Assembly (NCBI GenBank): GCA_002086835.1
Contig: MVIG01000002.1
Span: 310,001 to 374,000, forward strand
Direction: 5' to 3'
Length of the DNA: 64,000 nt
Origin: Mycolicibacterium porcinum
GTDB taxonomy: Bacteria > Actinomycetota > Actinomycetes > Mycobacteriales > Mycobacteriaceae
Position 1 is the first letter of the stretch, and each line of letters starts with the position of its first letter. Below, piece by piece: positions 52,245 through 61,437 of the stretch. The notes under the pieces are model-generated. The model had not been told where the DNA came from. It was given only the letters and a program-made list of their open reading frames with translations, and did not search any database. The position numbers were made by a program, and so were the translations under genes.

Positions 52245-53153
52245 ATGAACGACATCGTGTTGGGTGACGTCACGGTCACCCGGGTCATGGAGTACTACGG
52301 CTCGGTCCGGCTTTCGCCGCAGGAGTTCTTCCCGGAGAGCACCGACGAGGCGTGGCGGCGCAACGAGGATTGGCTGGCACCGGATTTCTACGATCCGGCC
52401 GACGATGTCTGCGTATCGGCCATCCAGACCTGGCTGTTGCGCAGCGAGGGCAGGACCATCCTGGTCGACACCGGGGTGGGCAACCACAAAGACCGGCCGC
52501 ACGCCCCGGTGTGGGATCACCTGGACACCGACTTTCTGGGAAACCTGGCGCGGGCCGGTGTCGCTGCCACCGATGTCGACCTGGTGATCAACACCCACCT
52601 CCATGTCGACCACGTCGGCTGGAACACGTATCTCGAGGACGGAAACTGGATCCCGACCTTCCCGAACGCCACCTACCTGATGCCGCGGGCCGACTTCGAT
52701 TTCTGGAATCCGGCCAATCGCGGTGGCCCGGTCGCAGGGCGGGACAACGTCTTCCTCGACAGCGTGGCGCCGGTCCACCAGGCCGGGCAAACCACGTTGT
52801 GGGAGAGCGCATTCCAGATCGATGCCAACCTCACACTGGAAGCGGCGCCAGGCCACACCCCTGGCTCCGCCATTGTCAGGCTGCGGTCGGGCGGCGACCG
52901 TGCCGTGTTCGTCGGCGACATGATGCACACGGCGTTGCAGATCGTCGAACCCGACACCAACAGCTGCTACTGCGAGGATCCGGAACAGGCGCGCGCCACG
53001 CGGAGGCGGGTACTGAGCCAGGCCGCCGACACCAACTCCCTGGTGATCCCGGCCCACTTCGGCGGGCATGGAGGCGCCGAGGTGCTCCGCGACGGCGATG
53101 GCTATGCCATCAAGGCGTGGGCTCCGTTCGACCGGGTGACGAAGGGTTCGTGA
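52245..53153 (+). CDS. Metallo-beta-lactamase-fold hydrolase
   Basis: A 302-residue MBL-fold protein. Metal ligands are in INTHLHVDHVGWN (HxHxDH), GHTPGSAIV, VFVGDMMHTA and the late PAHFGGHG. The pattern fits the lactonase/hydrolase branch rather than true beta-lactamases. No signal peptide is seen. The carboxylesterase follows at once, so the two probably act in one pathway on an ester or lactone. Confidence 0.92.
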   Translation: MNDIVLGDVTVTRVMEYYGSVRLSPQEFFPESTDEAWRRNEDWLAPDFYDPADDVCVSAIQTWLLRSEGRTILVDTGVGNHKDRPHAPVWDHLDTDFLGNLARAGVAATDVDLVINTHLHVDHVGWNTYLEDGNWIPTFPNATYLMPRADFDFWNPANRGGPVAGRDNVFLDSVAPVHQAGQTTLWESAFQIDANLTLEAAPGHTPGSAIVRLRSGGDRAVFVGDMMHTALQIVEPDTNSCYCEDPEQARATRRRVLSQAADTNSLVIPAHFGGHGGAEVLRDGDGYAIKAWAPFDRVTKGS

Positions 53154-53155
53154 CG

Positions 53156-54565
53156 ATGACCGATCCGATCGTCGACACGACAAGCGGTGCCGTGCGTGGG
53201 TTCCAGACCGCGGATGCCCGGACGTTCCTCGGAATTCCTTACGCCGCACCGCCTGTCGTCGGCGGCCGCTTCGCGGCTCCGCGAGTTCACGAACCGTGGC
53301 GCGACGTGCGCGATGCCACCAGACCCGGACCGACCGCACCGCAGTCACCTCGTGGCGGCTTCGGCCGGTTGGACATGTCACCGTTCTTCGGGCCGGGGTG
53401 GGTTCGTCACCCCGACTACCTCACCGTCAATGTCTGGGCTCCGCCTGGTGCGCACCGCCGACCCGTCATGGTGTTCGTCCATGGGGGTGGCTTCGTGGCA
53501 GGCTCGACCCGCTCACCGTTGTACGACGGCACCGCGTTTGCCCGCGACGGCGTCGTTCTGGTGACCGTCACCTACCGGCTCGGCGTCATCGGATTTCTCG
53601 ATCTGCCAGGAGCGGTGCCCAACCGGGGCCTGCTCGACGTGTTGGCCGCGCTGGCCTGGGTGCAGGCCAACATCGAGGCATTCGGTGGCGATCCCGGCAA
53701 TGTCACCCTGTTCGGTCAGTCCGCCGGCGCGACGGTTACCGCGGGAGTGCTCGCAACACCCGGTGTGCAGCGATTGATTCGCCGGGCAATCATGCAGAGT
53801 GGCAACGGGTTCGGTGCGTTCAGTCCGGAACAGGCGGGGCGGGTGACGAGGGTGGCGGCCGAGGCCCTGGGCGTCGAGCCGACGCGGGCCGCCTTCGACC
53901 GGCTCTCCGACGAACAGCTCGTCGACGTGGTACCCGAGCTGTCCGGGCTCGATCTGCGCACCGAAGGACAGCTCGACCCGCTGCTGGGATTGAGTCCCTT
54001 CAGCCTGGTGCTGGCCGACCAGCCGGCCCGGCGGCTCCATCCCGACGTGGCGCTCCTCGTCGGGACCAACACCGAGGAGGGAAACTTGTACCTGGTGCCG
54101 CAAGGCCACCTCGACTCATCCACCCGCGACGACGTCGAGCGGCTGGCGGCGCGGGCGGACCCAGACCCGTCCGCCCTCATCCAGCGGTACCGCAACGGTT
54201 TTCCGTGGGCGACCTGGGGCGAGTTGCGTTCGGCGATCCTCGGCGACGCGCTGTTCCGGACCGGCAGTGACCGGACCGTGGCGGCCCATGCCCGATTGGG
54301 CGGGGCTGCGACGCACCGCTACGAATTCTCCTGGCGCTCCGAAGCTGTGGACGGCGCGCTGGGTGCGGCCCATGCGGTTGAGCTGCCGTTCGTGTTCGAC
54401 CGGATCGGGATGGAGGCGCTGCGCGGCCCAGGTGCACTGCTGGGCCCCGGCGAGCCTCCGCGCGCCTTGGCGGCCGAGATGCACAGTGCCTGGGTGCGTT
54501 ACGCCGGCACCGGCGATCCCGGCTGGGCGCCGTCGGTGACGCGGGAGTTCACGGGCCCGCGCTGA
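53156..54565 (+). CDS. Type B carboxylesterase
   Basis: A carboxylesterase/lipase of 469 residues. The oxyanion hole is VMVFVHGGGFVAGS, the nucleophile VTLFGQSAGATVT; the acid and His are likely in NTEEGN and LGAAHAVELPFVF. It is shorter than the usual 500 or more residues, mainly at the C terminus. The ATG at 53156 is 9 bp from GAAGGG; a GTG at 53150 would overlap the upstream stop. The 3' end overlaps the convergent AraC gene by 17 bp. Confidence 0.93.
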   Translation: MTDPIVDTTSGAVRGFQTADARTFLGIPYAAPPVVGGRFAAPRVHEPWRDVRDATRPGPTAPQSPRGGFGRLDMSPFFGPGWVRHPDYLTVNVWAPPGAHRRPVMVFVHGGGFVAGSTRSPLYDGTAFARDGVVLVTVTYRLGVIGFLDLPGAVPNRGLLDVLAALAWVQANIEAFGGDPGNVTLFGQSAGATVTAGVLATPGVQRLIRRAIMQSGNGFGAFSPEQAGRVTRVAAEALGVEPTRAAFDRLSDEQLVDVVPELSGLDLRTEGQLDPLLGLSPFSLVLADQPARRLHPDVALLVGTNTEEGNLYLVPQGHLDSSTRDDVERLAARADPDPSALIQRYRNGFPWATWGELRSAILGDALFRTGSDRTVAAHARLGGAATHRYEFSWRSEAVDGALGAAHAVELPFVFDRIGMEALRGPGALLGPGEPPRALAAEMHSAWVRYAGTGDPGWAPSVTREFTGPR

Positions 54566-55364
54566 CGCCCACGTGGCTCGGCAGCCAGGTGCGGCGCTGG
54601 GTGTACTGTGTCGGCGTCATGGCGGTGAACGATCGAAACTCCCGGACGAAGTGCGCCTGATCGAAATAGCCCAGATCGGTGGCGATCCGGGCGCCCCGGA
54701 CACCTCCCGCGTCGAGCAGTCTCATCGCGGCCTGGAACCGGCGCACCCTCAGATAGGTCTTGGGCGTCAGGCCCACCTCCGACCGGAACGCTGCGATCAG
54801 CCGTCGGGCCGACAGCCCGGTCAGTGTGCACGCCTCGGCGACCCGAAGCGAGGGCCGGTGTTCGGCCGCGTCTAGGACGGCACTCACGGCAGGGTCTCGG
54901 GACCTCATGCGCGCCAACAGAAATGACTCCAGGATGGCCGTGCGTTCCGGGACGGAGCCCGCGTCGATCAGCCGGGCGCGCAGGTTCGAGGCGGCCCGGC
55001 CCCAGATCGCTTCTAGGTTGACGCAGGCGTCCTCGAGGTCGTGCAGCGGGGCGGGCAGGAACGCCGAAGCGCCGCCGGGACGGAAGTGGATGGTCAGCAC
55101 GGTCTGTGCCGGGTCGATCTGGGTGACATAGGAGTTGGCGCCGGCGCCGGCGATGAAGGCGGCGCCGACGTCGAGGCGGGTGGTGGCGTCGGCCGCGTAG
55201 AAATCGACCTGGTCTCGCGAACCGAGATCGATGATGACGGTCGCGGCGCCGCGGGGGAGCGCACGGCTGTGATGAGTCGTGGCCTGGGTGTTCTGCCAGT
55301 ACCCGAAGAACTGGATGTGGGCGGCCAATGCCGGGCCGGGACGCAGCAACACCGGGCCCGGCAC
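54549..55364 (-). CDS. AraC family transcriptional regulator
   Basis: A 271-residue regulator with an N-terminal domain (LAAHIQFFGYWQN, RGAATVIIDLG) and a C-terminal AraC HTH: LRVAEACTLTGLSARRLIAAFRSEVG and IATDLGYFDQAHFVREFRSFTAMTP. The GTG start at 55364 is one base after the TetR stop, so the two regulators are co-transcribed. Target genes are not evident. Confidence 0.9.
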   Translation of the reverse strand: MPGPVLLRPGPALAAHIQFFGYWQNTQATTHHSRALPRGAATVIIDLGSRDQVDFYAADATTRLDVGAAFIAGAGANSYVTQIDPAQTVLTIHFRPGGASAFLPAPLHDLEDACVNLEAIWGRAASNLRARLIDAGSVPERTAILESFLLARMRSRDPAVSAVLDAAEHRPSLRVAEACTLTGLSARRLIAAFRSEVGLTPKTYLRVRRFQAAMRLLDAGGVRGARIATDLGYFDQAHFVREFRSFTAMTPTQYTQRRTWLPSHVGVSAGP

Positions 55365-55365
55365 G

Positions 55366-55983
55366 TCAGCTGCCCGGTTGCTGCAGGCCGGCGACTGCGT
55401 CGAGCATCGAGCGCAACTGGTTGATGAGCTGTTCGGGGGTCAGTGCGACCTCGCCGGAGAGCCAGGCGCTGATCGTCTGGGTCACCCCGCCGACCGCGAA
55501 ATATGACGTGGCCTTGAGATAGTCGTTGGCCGGCAGCTGCAGGGCATCGCCGGCGTGCTGACCGAGCAGCGTGGCGAACAGCGCCGTGGATTGCACGCGC
55601 TTGCGGGTCAGGACCTCGTTGGACAGCTTGACGCTGAACAGCAGCCGCCCGATCCGGCGATCCTGGGCGATCAGGTGCACGATGTTCGCCATTCCGGCCA
55701 TGGTCTGCTCGGCCAGCGGAACGGCGTCGACGGCGGCCTGGGTCGACGTCGCGATATCGGCGATCACCCAGTCGTAGACCGCGCCGATGAAGTCGTCTTT
55801 GTCGGCGAAGCTCTCGTAGAAATATCGCGCTGCCAGACCTGCGGTGCGGCACACGGCGCGCACCGTCACCTCGCCGTCCTCGGCGCCGAGCAGATCGAGC
55901 CCCGCCTCCAGCAGCTGGCTGCGCCGTTGCGCGAGGCGGTCTGCTGCCTCGATGCCGCGGTACGGGCGAACCTGCTTCACCAC
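55366..55983 (-). CDS. TetR family regulator, Rv0275c-like
   Basis: A TetR regulator of about 205 residues. The HTH reads VTVRAVCRTAGLAARYFYESFADKDDFIG; the C-terminal half ends AWLSGEVALTPEQLINQL. The start is uncertain: tandem GTG codons at 55978-55983 precede KQVRPYRG, and the frame is open from a TTG at 56016. Position next to the DUF2236 gene matches Rv0275c-Rv0276. It is divergent from that gene and may control it. Confidence 0.88.
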   Translation of the reverse strand: MVKQVRPYRGIEAADRLAQRRSQLLEAGLDLLGAEDGEVTVRAVCRTAGLAARYFYESFADKDDFIGAVYDWVIADIATSTQAAVDAVPLAEQTMAGMANIVHLIAQDRRIGRLLFSVKLSNEVLTRKRVQSTALFATLLGQHAGDALQLPANDYLKATSYFAVGGVTQTISAWLSGEVALTPEQLINQLRSMLDAVAGLQQPGS

Positions 55984-56056
55984 AACATCTTGACACCCGT
56001 CAGGCCGGCAGGCCAATATCAGGAATCACAGGTTCTCAGTTTTAGAAGGGGTGGCC

Positions 56057-56959
56057 ATGACGGTCAGCGAACCGATCCCGCATGTCGAACGGGCGATGAA
56101 CGACCCGTCGCGCCCGGGGGCGGCGCCCAAGCGTCGCCGGCGCGCCGCGAGCTTCGACGACGGGCTGATGGGTGTGGCGCTGCTGGCCGGCCCGGCGAAC
56201 GTGATAATGCAGCTGGCCAATCCGGGCGTCGGCTACGGCGTCGTCGAGAGTCGCGTCGACAGCGGCCGCACCGATTTGCACCCGATCAAGCGGGCCAGGA
56301 CCACCTTCACCTACCTCGCCGTGGCGACCCGCGGCTCCGATGCCCAGAAGGCGGCCTACCGGCGCGCGGTCAACAAGGCTCACGCGCAGGTGTATTCCAC
56401 CGAGGACAGCCCGGTGAAGTACAACGCGTTCGACAAGAACCTGCAGCTGTGGGTGGCAGCGTGCCTCTACAAGGGCGGGGTCGACGTGTTCCGGATGTTC
56501 ATCGGCGAGTTGGACGACGAGACCGCCGACCGTCACTACCGGGAGAGCGTCACGATGGGCACCACGCTGCAGGTGCCCGAGGAGATGTGGCCGGCCGACC
56601 GGGCCGCATTCGACCGGTACTGGGAAGAGTCGCTGGAGAAACTGCACATCGACGACACCGTGCGCGGTTACCTGTATCCGATCGCCGCGGGCCGGCCGAA
56701 GAATCCGAAGCTGCCCCGCGTGGTGCAGCGCCGGCTCGACGCGGTGGCCCTGCTGATCACCACGGGCTTTCTCCCCCAGCGGTTCCGCGACGAGATGCAG
56801 CTGCCGTGGGATGCCAAGAGTCAGAAGCGGTTCGACCAGCTGATCAGGGTGCTACGCACGATCAACGACGTGCTGCCGTCGTTCCTGCGGCAGTTCCCCT
56901 TCAACGTGTTGCTCAAAGACCTCGACTGGCGGATCCGCACCGGTCGTCCCTTGGTGTAG
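56057..56959 (+). CDS. DUF2236 / MpaB-like oxygenase family protein, Rv0276-like
   Basis: A 300-residue protein of the DUF2236 family (latex-clearing-protein/MpaB relatives, some of them haem proteins). It has GVALLAGPANVIMQLANPGVG, then RRAVNKAHAQVYSTEDSPVKYNAFD, with the His in NKAHAQV where family members place a haem-ligand His, and LQLWVAACLYKGG. The ATG at 56057 lies 6 bp after GAAGGG. Reaction unknown. Confidence 0.87.
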   Translation: MTVSEPIPHVERAMNDPSRPGAAPKRRRRAASFDDGLMGVALLAGPANVIMQLANPGVGYGVVESRVDSGRTDLHPIKRARTTFTYLAVATRGSDAQKAAYRRAVNKAHAQVYSTEDSPVKYNAFDKNLQLWVAACLYKGGVDVFRMFIGELDDETADRHYRESVTMGTTLQVPEEMWPADRAAFDRYWEESLEKLHIDDTVRGYLYPIAAGRPKNPKLPRVVQRRLDAVALLITTGFLPQRFRDEMQLPWDAKSQKRFDQLIRVLRTINDVLPSFLRQFPFNVLLKDLDWRIRTGRPLV

Positions 56960-56989
56960 CTGTCAGAATCGCGGCGTAGCCTCGCGCGG

Positions 56990-57892
56990 GTGAGCACCGG
57001 ACGAACAGACACAGACAACTGGGATATCACCACGAGCGTGGGGCAGACGGCGCTATTTGTCGCTGCGTCAAGGGCATTGGAGGCGCGGAAGGCCGATCCG
57101 CTCGCCGTGGACAAGTATGCGGAGGTGTTCTGCCGCAGGGTCGGGGGTGAGTGGGCGACCGCGGTCGAGGGCACGGACCCCGAGCATCCGCTGCAGACCG
57201 AGTTCGGCGAGCACTTCGTCAACTTCCAGGGTGCCCGCACGAAGTACTTCGATGAGTACTTCACCCGGGCCATCGAGGCCGGAGTGCAGCAGGTGGTGCT
57301 GCTGGCGGCCGGCCTGGACTCGCGGGCCTACCGGCTACCGTGGGCCGACGGCACCGTGGTGTACGAGCTGGATCAGCCCCGGGTGCTCGAATTCAAGCGG
57401 GACACCATCGGCGAGCTCGACGAGACGCCGAAGGCCGAACGGCGTGAGGTCGCGGTCGATCTGCGCGACGACTGGCCGAGGGCCCTCCAGGACAGCGGCT
57501 TCGATCCGTCCCGTCCATCGGCCTGGATCGCCGAGGGATTGTTGATCTACCTGCCCGCCACAGCACAGGAACAGCTGTTTGCTGGCATCGACGCGCTGGC
57601 CGCGCCGGGCAGCTTCGTCGGCATCGAGGAAGCGGTTCCGATGCCGGACGAGGCGTTCGAGGCCAAGCGGGCCGAAGCGGAGTCCTCCGGCGAGGAGAAC
57701 GCGTTTTTCACGCTCGTGTACAACCAGCAACACGCGCCGGCCGAACAGTGGTTCGGATCGCGGGGCTGGGATGCGACGGCGACACCGCTGCATCGGTATC
57801 TGACCGAGGTGGGACGGCCCGTGCCCGATCCCGCGTCGGAAGCCGGCGGGATGACGGGAACTATCACGTTGGTTTCCGCGACCAAAAGGTGA
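56990..57892 (+). CDS. LCM-type SAM-dependent methyltransferase, Rv0281-like
   Basis: A 300-residue member of the same methyltransferase family as 50424-51254, with [52 protein letters not shown] and [17 protein letters not shown]. tuberculosis Rv0281 lies at the same place before the ESX-3 locus. GTG start 30 bp after the DUF2236 stop. The acceptor is unknown. Confidence 0.93.
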   Translation: MSTGRTDTDNWDITTSVGQTALFVAASRALEARKADPLAVDKYAEVFCRRVGGEWATAVEGTDPEHPLQTEFGEHFVNFQGARTKYFDEYFTRAIEAGVQQVVLLAAGLDSRAYRLPWADGTVVYELDQPRVLEFKRDTIGELDETPKAERREVAVDLRDDWPRALQDSGFDPSRPSAWIAEGLLIYLPATAQEQLFAGIDALAAPGSFVGIEEAVPMPDEAFEAKRAEAESSGEENAFFTLVYNQQHAPAEQWFGSRGWDATATPLHRYLTEVGRPVPDPASEAGGMTGTITLVSATKR

Positions 57893-57932
57893 GGCAGTTC
57901 ACCGCCTAGTGCATGTACGTGCCTCTCGACAC

Positions 57933-57951
57933 TTAAGTTATGCAATGCTAA
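57933..57951 (+). promoter_or_regulatory. IdeR-like iron box 1 upstream of eccA3
   Basis: TTAAGTTATGCAATGCTAA agrees with the palindromic IdeR consensus (TTAGGTTAGGCTAACCTAA) at 14 of 19 positions by my count. It is very like the site I recall before the ESX-3 operon of M. smegmatis. It lies 70 bp before eccA3 and predicts repression by iron. Confidence 0.8.
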
Positions 57952-57963
57952 CTTCAGCAAAAG

Positions 57964-57982
57964 TTAGCTTAGCCATACATAA
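57964..57982 (+). promoter_or_regulatory. IdeR-like iron box 2 upstream of eccA3
   Basis: TTAGCTTAGCCATACATAA also agrees with the IdeR consensus at 14 of 19 positions and starts 13 bp after box 1, nearly in phase on the helix. The AGGGAG just after it (57982-57987) may belong to the leader. Two boxes could give tighter iron control. Confidence 0.6.
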
Positions 57983-58021
57983 GGGAGAGATTCGGGGGCG
58001 TAGTAGCTCCCGTGCACGCAT

Positions 58022-59848
58022 ATGGGTAGTGACACGCTTGCGGCTCCAACACAGGGAGCGCCCCGGCTCGATCGCGATGTGATCAGCCGCTTCGCCACAT
58101 GTTGTCGTGCGCTGGGCTTGACGGTGAACGACCGGCAACGGCCGGCCGATGCCGACGCAGCCCGGACCGGCTTTGCTGGTCTGACACGTATCGCGCACGA
58201 CCACTGTGACGCCTGGACGGGCTTGGCGGCCGCGGGCGACGTGTCCGGACCGGTCATCGACGCGGTGTGGCGCACCCGGGGCAGCGCCGGTCTGCTGCAG
58301 CGTGAGATCGACCTGGCGGCCGGCGACCTCGGGTTCACCTACGACACCGGTCTGTACCTGCAGTTCCGGGCCGCTGACGTGGACGACTTCCAGCTGGCCT
58401 ACGCCGCGCGGATCTATGCCTCCGGCTCGCGGGCCGAGGCCGACGCGCTGGTGGCCGAAGTGCTGGCCCGCCGGCGCGGGTGGCTCAACGCCACCTGGCT
58501 CCGGGTCGCGTTCAACCACCACGCCGAACGCTGGGGCGATGTCGTGCGCCTGCTCACCCCGGTGGTCACCAACCCGTCTCTCGACGAGGTCACCGCGCAC
58601 GCCGCACGGACCACCCTTGGCATCGCGCTGGCGCGCCTCGGCATGCTGGCGCCCGCGCTGTCCTACCTGGAGGACCCGTCGGGCCCGATCCCGGTAGCGG
58701 AGCTCGACGGCGCACTCGCCAAGGCGCTGACCCTGCGCGCGCAGGGCGAGGACGAAGACGCAGGCGAAGTGCTCCAGGATCTGTTCGCCGCGCACCCGGA
58801 GAACAAGCAGGTCGAAGAAGCCCTGCTGGATACGTCTTTCGGGCTGCTGATCACCAACGCCGCCCGCATTGATGCCCGCACCGATCCGTGGGACCCCGAG
58901 ACCGAACCGTCGGAGTCGGACTTCGTCGATCCGGGGGCCAAGGAGCGCAAGGCGCACCTGCTCGTCGAGGCCGAAGCCGAGCTGGCCGAGTTCATCGGCC
59001 TGGAAGAAGTGAAGTTCCAGGTGGCCCGGCTCAAGAGCTCGGTGGCCATGTCCATCCGGCGTCAGGAACGCGGGCTCGCCGTAGCCCAGCGCACCAACCA
59101 CCTGGTGTTCGCAGGCCCTCCCGGCACGGGTAAGACCACCATCGCCCGCGTTGTCGCCAAGATCTATTGCGGCCTGGGACTTCTCAAGAAGGAGACGGTC
59201 CGCGAGGTGCACCGCGCCGACCTGATCGGCCAGCACATCGGTGAGACCGAGGCCAAGACCAACGCCATCATCGACAGCGCGCTGGACGGTGTGCTGTTCC
59301 TCGACGAGGCGTACGCGCTGGTGTCCACCGGCGCCAAGAACGACTTCGGTCTGGTCGCCATCGACACGCTGCTGGCCCGCATGGAGAACGACCGCGACCG
59401 GCTCGTGGTGATCGTCGCGGGCTACCGCAAGGACCTCGACATGTTCCTGGACACCAACGAGGGTCTGCGTTCCCGCTTCACCCGCAGCATCGACTTCCCG
59501 TCGTACTCGTCGTCCGAACTCGTCGAGATCGCCGAGCGGATGGCCGAGAAGCGCGACAGCACCTTCGAGAAGGCCGCCCACGACGAGATGGAGAAGCTGT
59601 TCGGTCATCTGGCCGAGGCCACCATGCCCGACGCCGCGGGTGTGCAGCGGCGCAGCCTCGACATCGCCGGTAACGGCCGCTTCGTCCGCAACCTGGTGGA
59701 GCGTTCCGAGGAGGAGCGCGAATACCGCCTCGACCATTCCGACCAGGAAGACTTCACCGACGAGGAGATGATGACGATCACCGCCGGTGACGTGAACAAT
59801 TCGGCCGCCCCGCTGCTGCGTGGCCTGGGTCTGTCGGTGCCCGCATGA
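58022..59848 (+). CDS. eccA3: ESX-3 type VII secretion AAA+ ATPase EccA3
   Basis: A 608-residue cytosolic ATPase of the CbbX/AAA+ type. The N-terminal half is a helical TPR-like domain; the AAA+ domain has Walker A GPPGTGKT at residues 365-372, Walker B VLFLDEAYAL, and the sensor and Arg regions GLRSRFTRSIDF. EccA proteins help release or present secreted Esx, PE and PPE substrates. ESX-3 secretes EsxG-EsxH and is needed for siderophore-mediated iron uptake. It is the first gene of the operon and has two IdeR-like boxes upstream. Confidence 0.96.
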   Translation: MGSDTLAAPTQGAPRLDRDVISRFATCCRALGLTVNDRQRPADADAARTGFAGLTRIAHDHCDAWTGLAAAGDVSGPVIDAVWRTRGSAGLLQREIDLAAGDLGFTYDTGLYLQFRAADVDDFQLAYAARIYASGSRAEADALVAEVLARRRGWLNATWLRVAFNHHAERWGDVVRLLTPVVTNPSLDEVTAHAARTTLGIALARLGMLAPALSYLEDPSGPIPVAELDGALAKALTLRAQGEDEDAGEVLQDLFAAHPENKQVEEALLDTSFGLLITNAARIDARTDPWDPETEPSESDFVDPGAKERKAHLLVEAEAELAEFIGLEEVKFQVARLKSSVAMSIRRQERGLAVAQRTNHLVFAGPPGTGKTTIARVVAKIYCGLGLLKKETVREVHRADLIGQHIGETEAKTNAIIDSALDGVLFLDEAYALVSTGAKNDFGLVAIDTLLARMENDRDRLVVIVAGYRKDLDMFLDTNEGLRSRFTRSIDFPSYSSSELVEIAERMAEKRDSTFEKAAHDEMEKLFGHLAEATMPDAAGVQRRSLDIAGNGRFVRNLVERSEEEREYRLDHSDQEDFTDEEMMTITAGDVNNSAAPLLRGLGLSVPA

Positions 59849-61437
59849 CCGCGCCGGGATCTTCTTCCGACGAGCGCTTGCGCGAGGAGAAGATGTACTC
59901 AGAGCGGCGTTCCTTCAGCTCCCGTACGCCGAACAACGAGAACCCCGACGGTGTGCAGTACCGCCGCGGCTTCGTCACCCGCCACCAGGTCACCGGCTGG
60001 CGGTTTGTCATGCGCCGCATCGCTTCCGGCGTCGCACTGCACGACACCCGTATGCTGGTGGATCCGCTGCGCACGCAGAGCCGCGCGGTGATGACCGGGG
60101 CACTGATCCTGGTCACCGGTCTGATCGGGTGCTTCATCTTCTCGCTGGTCCGCCCCGGCGGAGCCGCCGGAAACGACGCGGTGCTCGCCGATCGGTCGAC
60201 GTCGGCCTTGTACGTGCGGGTCGGCGAGCAATTGCATCCGGTGCTCAACCTGACCTCGGCGCGGTTGATCGCAGGCAAGGCGGACAACCCCACCACCGTC
60301 AAGACCAGCGAGATCGACAAGTTCCCCCGCGGCAACCTGCTGGGTATTCCCGGGGCTCCGGAGCGGATGGTGCAGAGCACCAGCGCTGACGCGGATTGGA
60401 CTGTCTGCGACAGCAATTCGGGTTCCTCCGCCGGCGTGACCGTGATCGCGGGAACGCTCGGTTCCGGTGAGGAGCGGGCCGTGCCGTTCAGCGCGGACCA
60501 GGCGGTGCTCGTGCACCACAGCGGTGGCCCCACCCCGGGTGACTGGCTGCTGTGGGACGGCAAGCGCAGCTCGATCGACGTGAACAACCGCGCGGTCACC
60601 GATGCGCTCGGATTCGGCTCCGACATCCCCGCCCCGCGGCCGATCGCTGCCGGCCTGTTCAACGCGATCCCCGAGGCGCCCGCGCTGACCGCGCCAGCGA
60701 TCGCCGGCGCGGGTGCACCGGCGCAGTTCGAGCTGTCGACCCCGGCGCCGGTCGGTGCGGTGGTCTCGGCTGCCGAGGCCGACAACACCGTCCGCTACTA
60801 CGCGGTGCACCCCGATGGTCTGCAGCCGATCTCCCCGGTGCTGGCCTCGATCATGCGCAACACCGATTCCTTTGGGCTGCAACAGCCGCCGCGGCTCGGA
60901 GCCGATGAGATCGCGCGCACCCCGGTGGCCCGCGGCATCGACACCGGTGCCTACCCGGACCAGCCGCTCAAGCTGGTGTCCGCTTCGGCGGCCCCGGTGA
61001 CCTGTGCCCAGTGGAGCAAGCCGGCCGGCGCCACCGAGAGCCGCCTGAGCCTGCTGTCCGGTGCGGCCCTGCCGGTGCCCGCCGGACAGCGCACCGTCGA
61101 CCTGGTCGGAGCGGGTGCCAACGGCGCCGCCAGCCGCGTCGCGTTGGCGCCCGGTACCGGGTACCTGGTGCAGACCGTGGGTGCCGAGCCCGGATCGCCG
61201 ACCGCGGGCTCACAGTTCTGGGTGAGCGACACCGGCGTGCGCTACGGCATCGAGACCAGCGGTGACAACGACAAAACCCTTGCCGCGCTTGGTCTCACCT
61301 CGCCCGCCCTGCCCATCCCGTGGTCGATCCTGACGCAGTTCGCTGCCGGCCCGACCCTGTCCCGTGGCGACGCACTGACCGCACATGATGCGCTGTCGTC
61401 GAACGCCAATGCTGCGCGCCTGGAGGCCACACGATGA
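59845..61437 (+). CDS. eccB3: ESX-3 type VII secretion membrane protein EccB3
   Basis: A 530-residue core component of the ESX-3 membrane complex. The cytoplasmic N terminus includes [20 protein letters not shown], one membrane helix lies at about residues 81-102 ([14 protein letters not shown]), and the rest is periplasmic with repeats. A Cys pair near CDSNS and TCAQW is typical of EccB. The ATG overlaps the eccA3 stop by 4 bases; a later in-frame ATG (MYSERRSF) is the only competing start. Confidence 0.96.
   Translation: MTAPGSSSDERLREEKMYSERRSFSSRTPNNENPDGVQYRRGFVTRHQVTGWRFVMRRIASGVALHDTRMLVDPLRTQSRAVMTGALILVTGLIGCFIFSLVRPGGAAGNDAVLADRSTSALYVRVGEQLHPVLNLTSARLIAGKADNPTTVKTSEIDKFPRGNLLGIPGAPERMVQSTSADADWTVCDSNSGSSAGVTVIAGTLGSGEERAVPFSADQAVLVHHSGGPTPGDWLLWDGKRSSIDVNNRAVTDALGFGSDIPAPRPIAAGLFNAIPEAPALTAPAIAGAGAPAQFELSTPAPVGAVVSAAEADNTVRYYAVHPDGLQPISPVLASIMRNTDSFGLQQPPRLGADEIARTPVARGIDTGAYPDQPLKLVSASAAPVTCAQWSKPAGATESRLSLLSGAALPVPAGQRTVDLVGAGANGAASRVALAPGTGYLVQTVGAEPGSPTAGSQFWVSDTGVRYGIETSGDNDKTLAALGLTSPALPIPWSILTQFAAGPTLSRGDALTAHDALSSNANAARLEATR

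Noticed and set aside
52352..54565. A 737-codon plus-strand frame
   Set aside because: Its first 267 codons overlap the metallo-hydrolase in another frame; the carboxylesterase begins at 53156.
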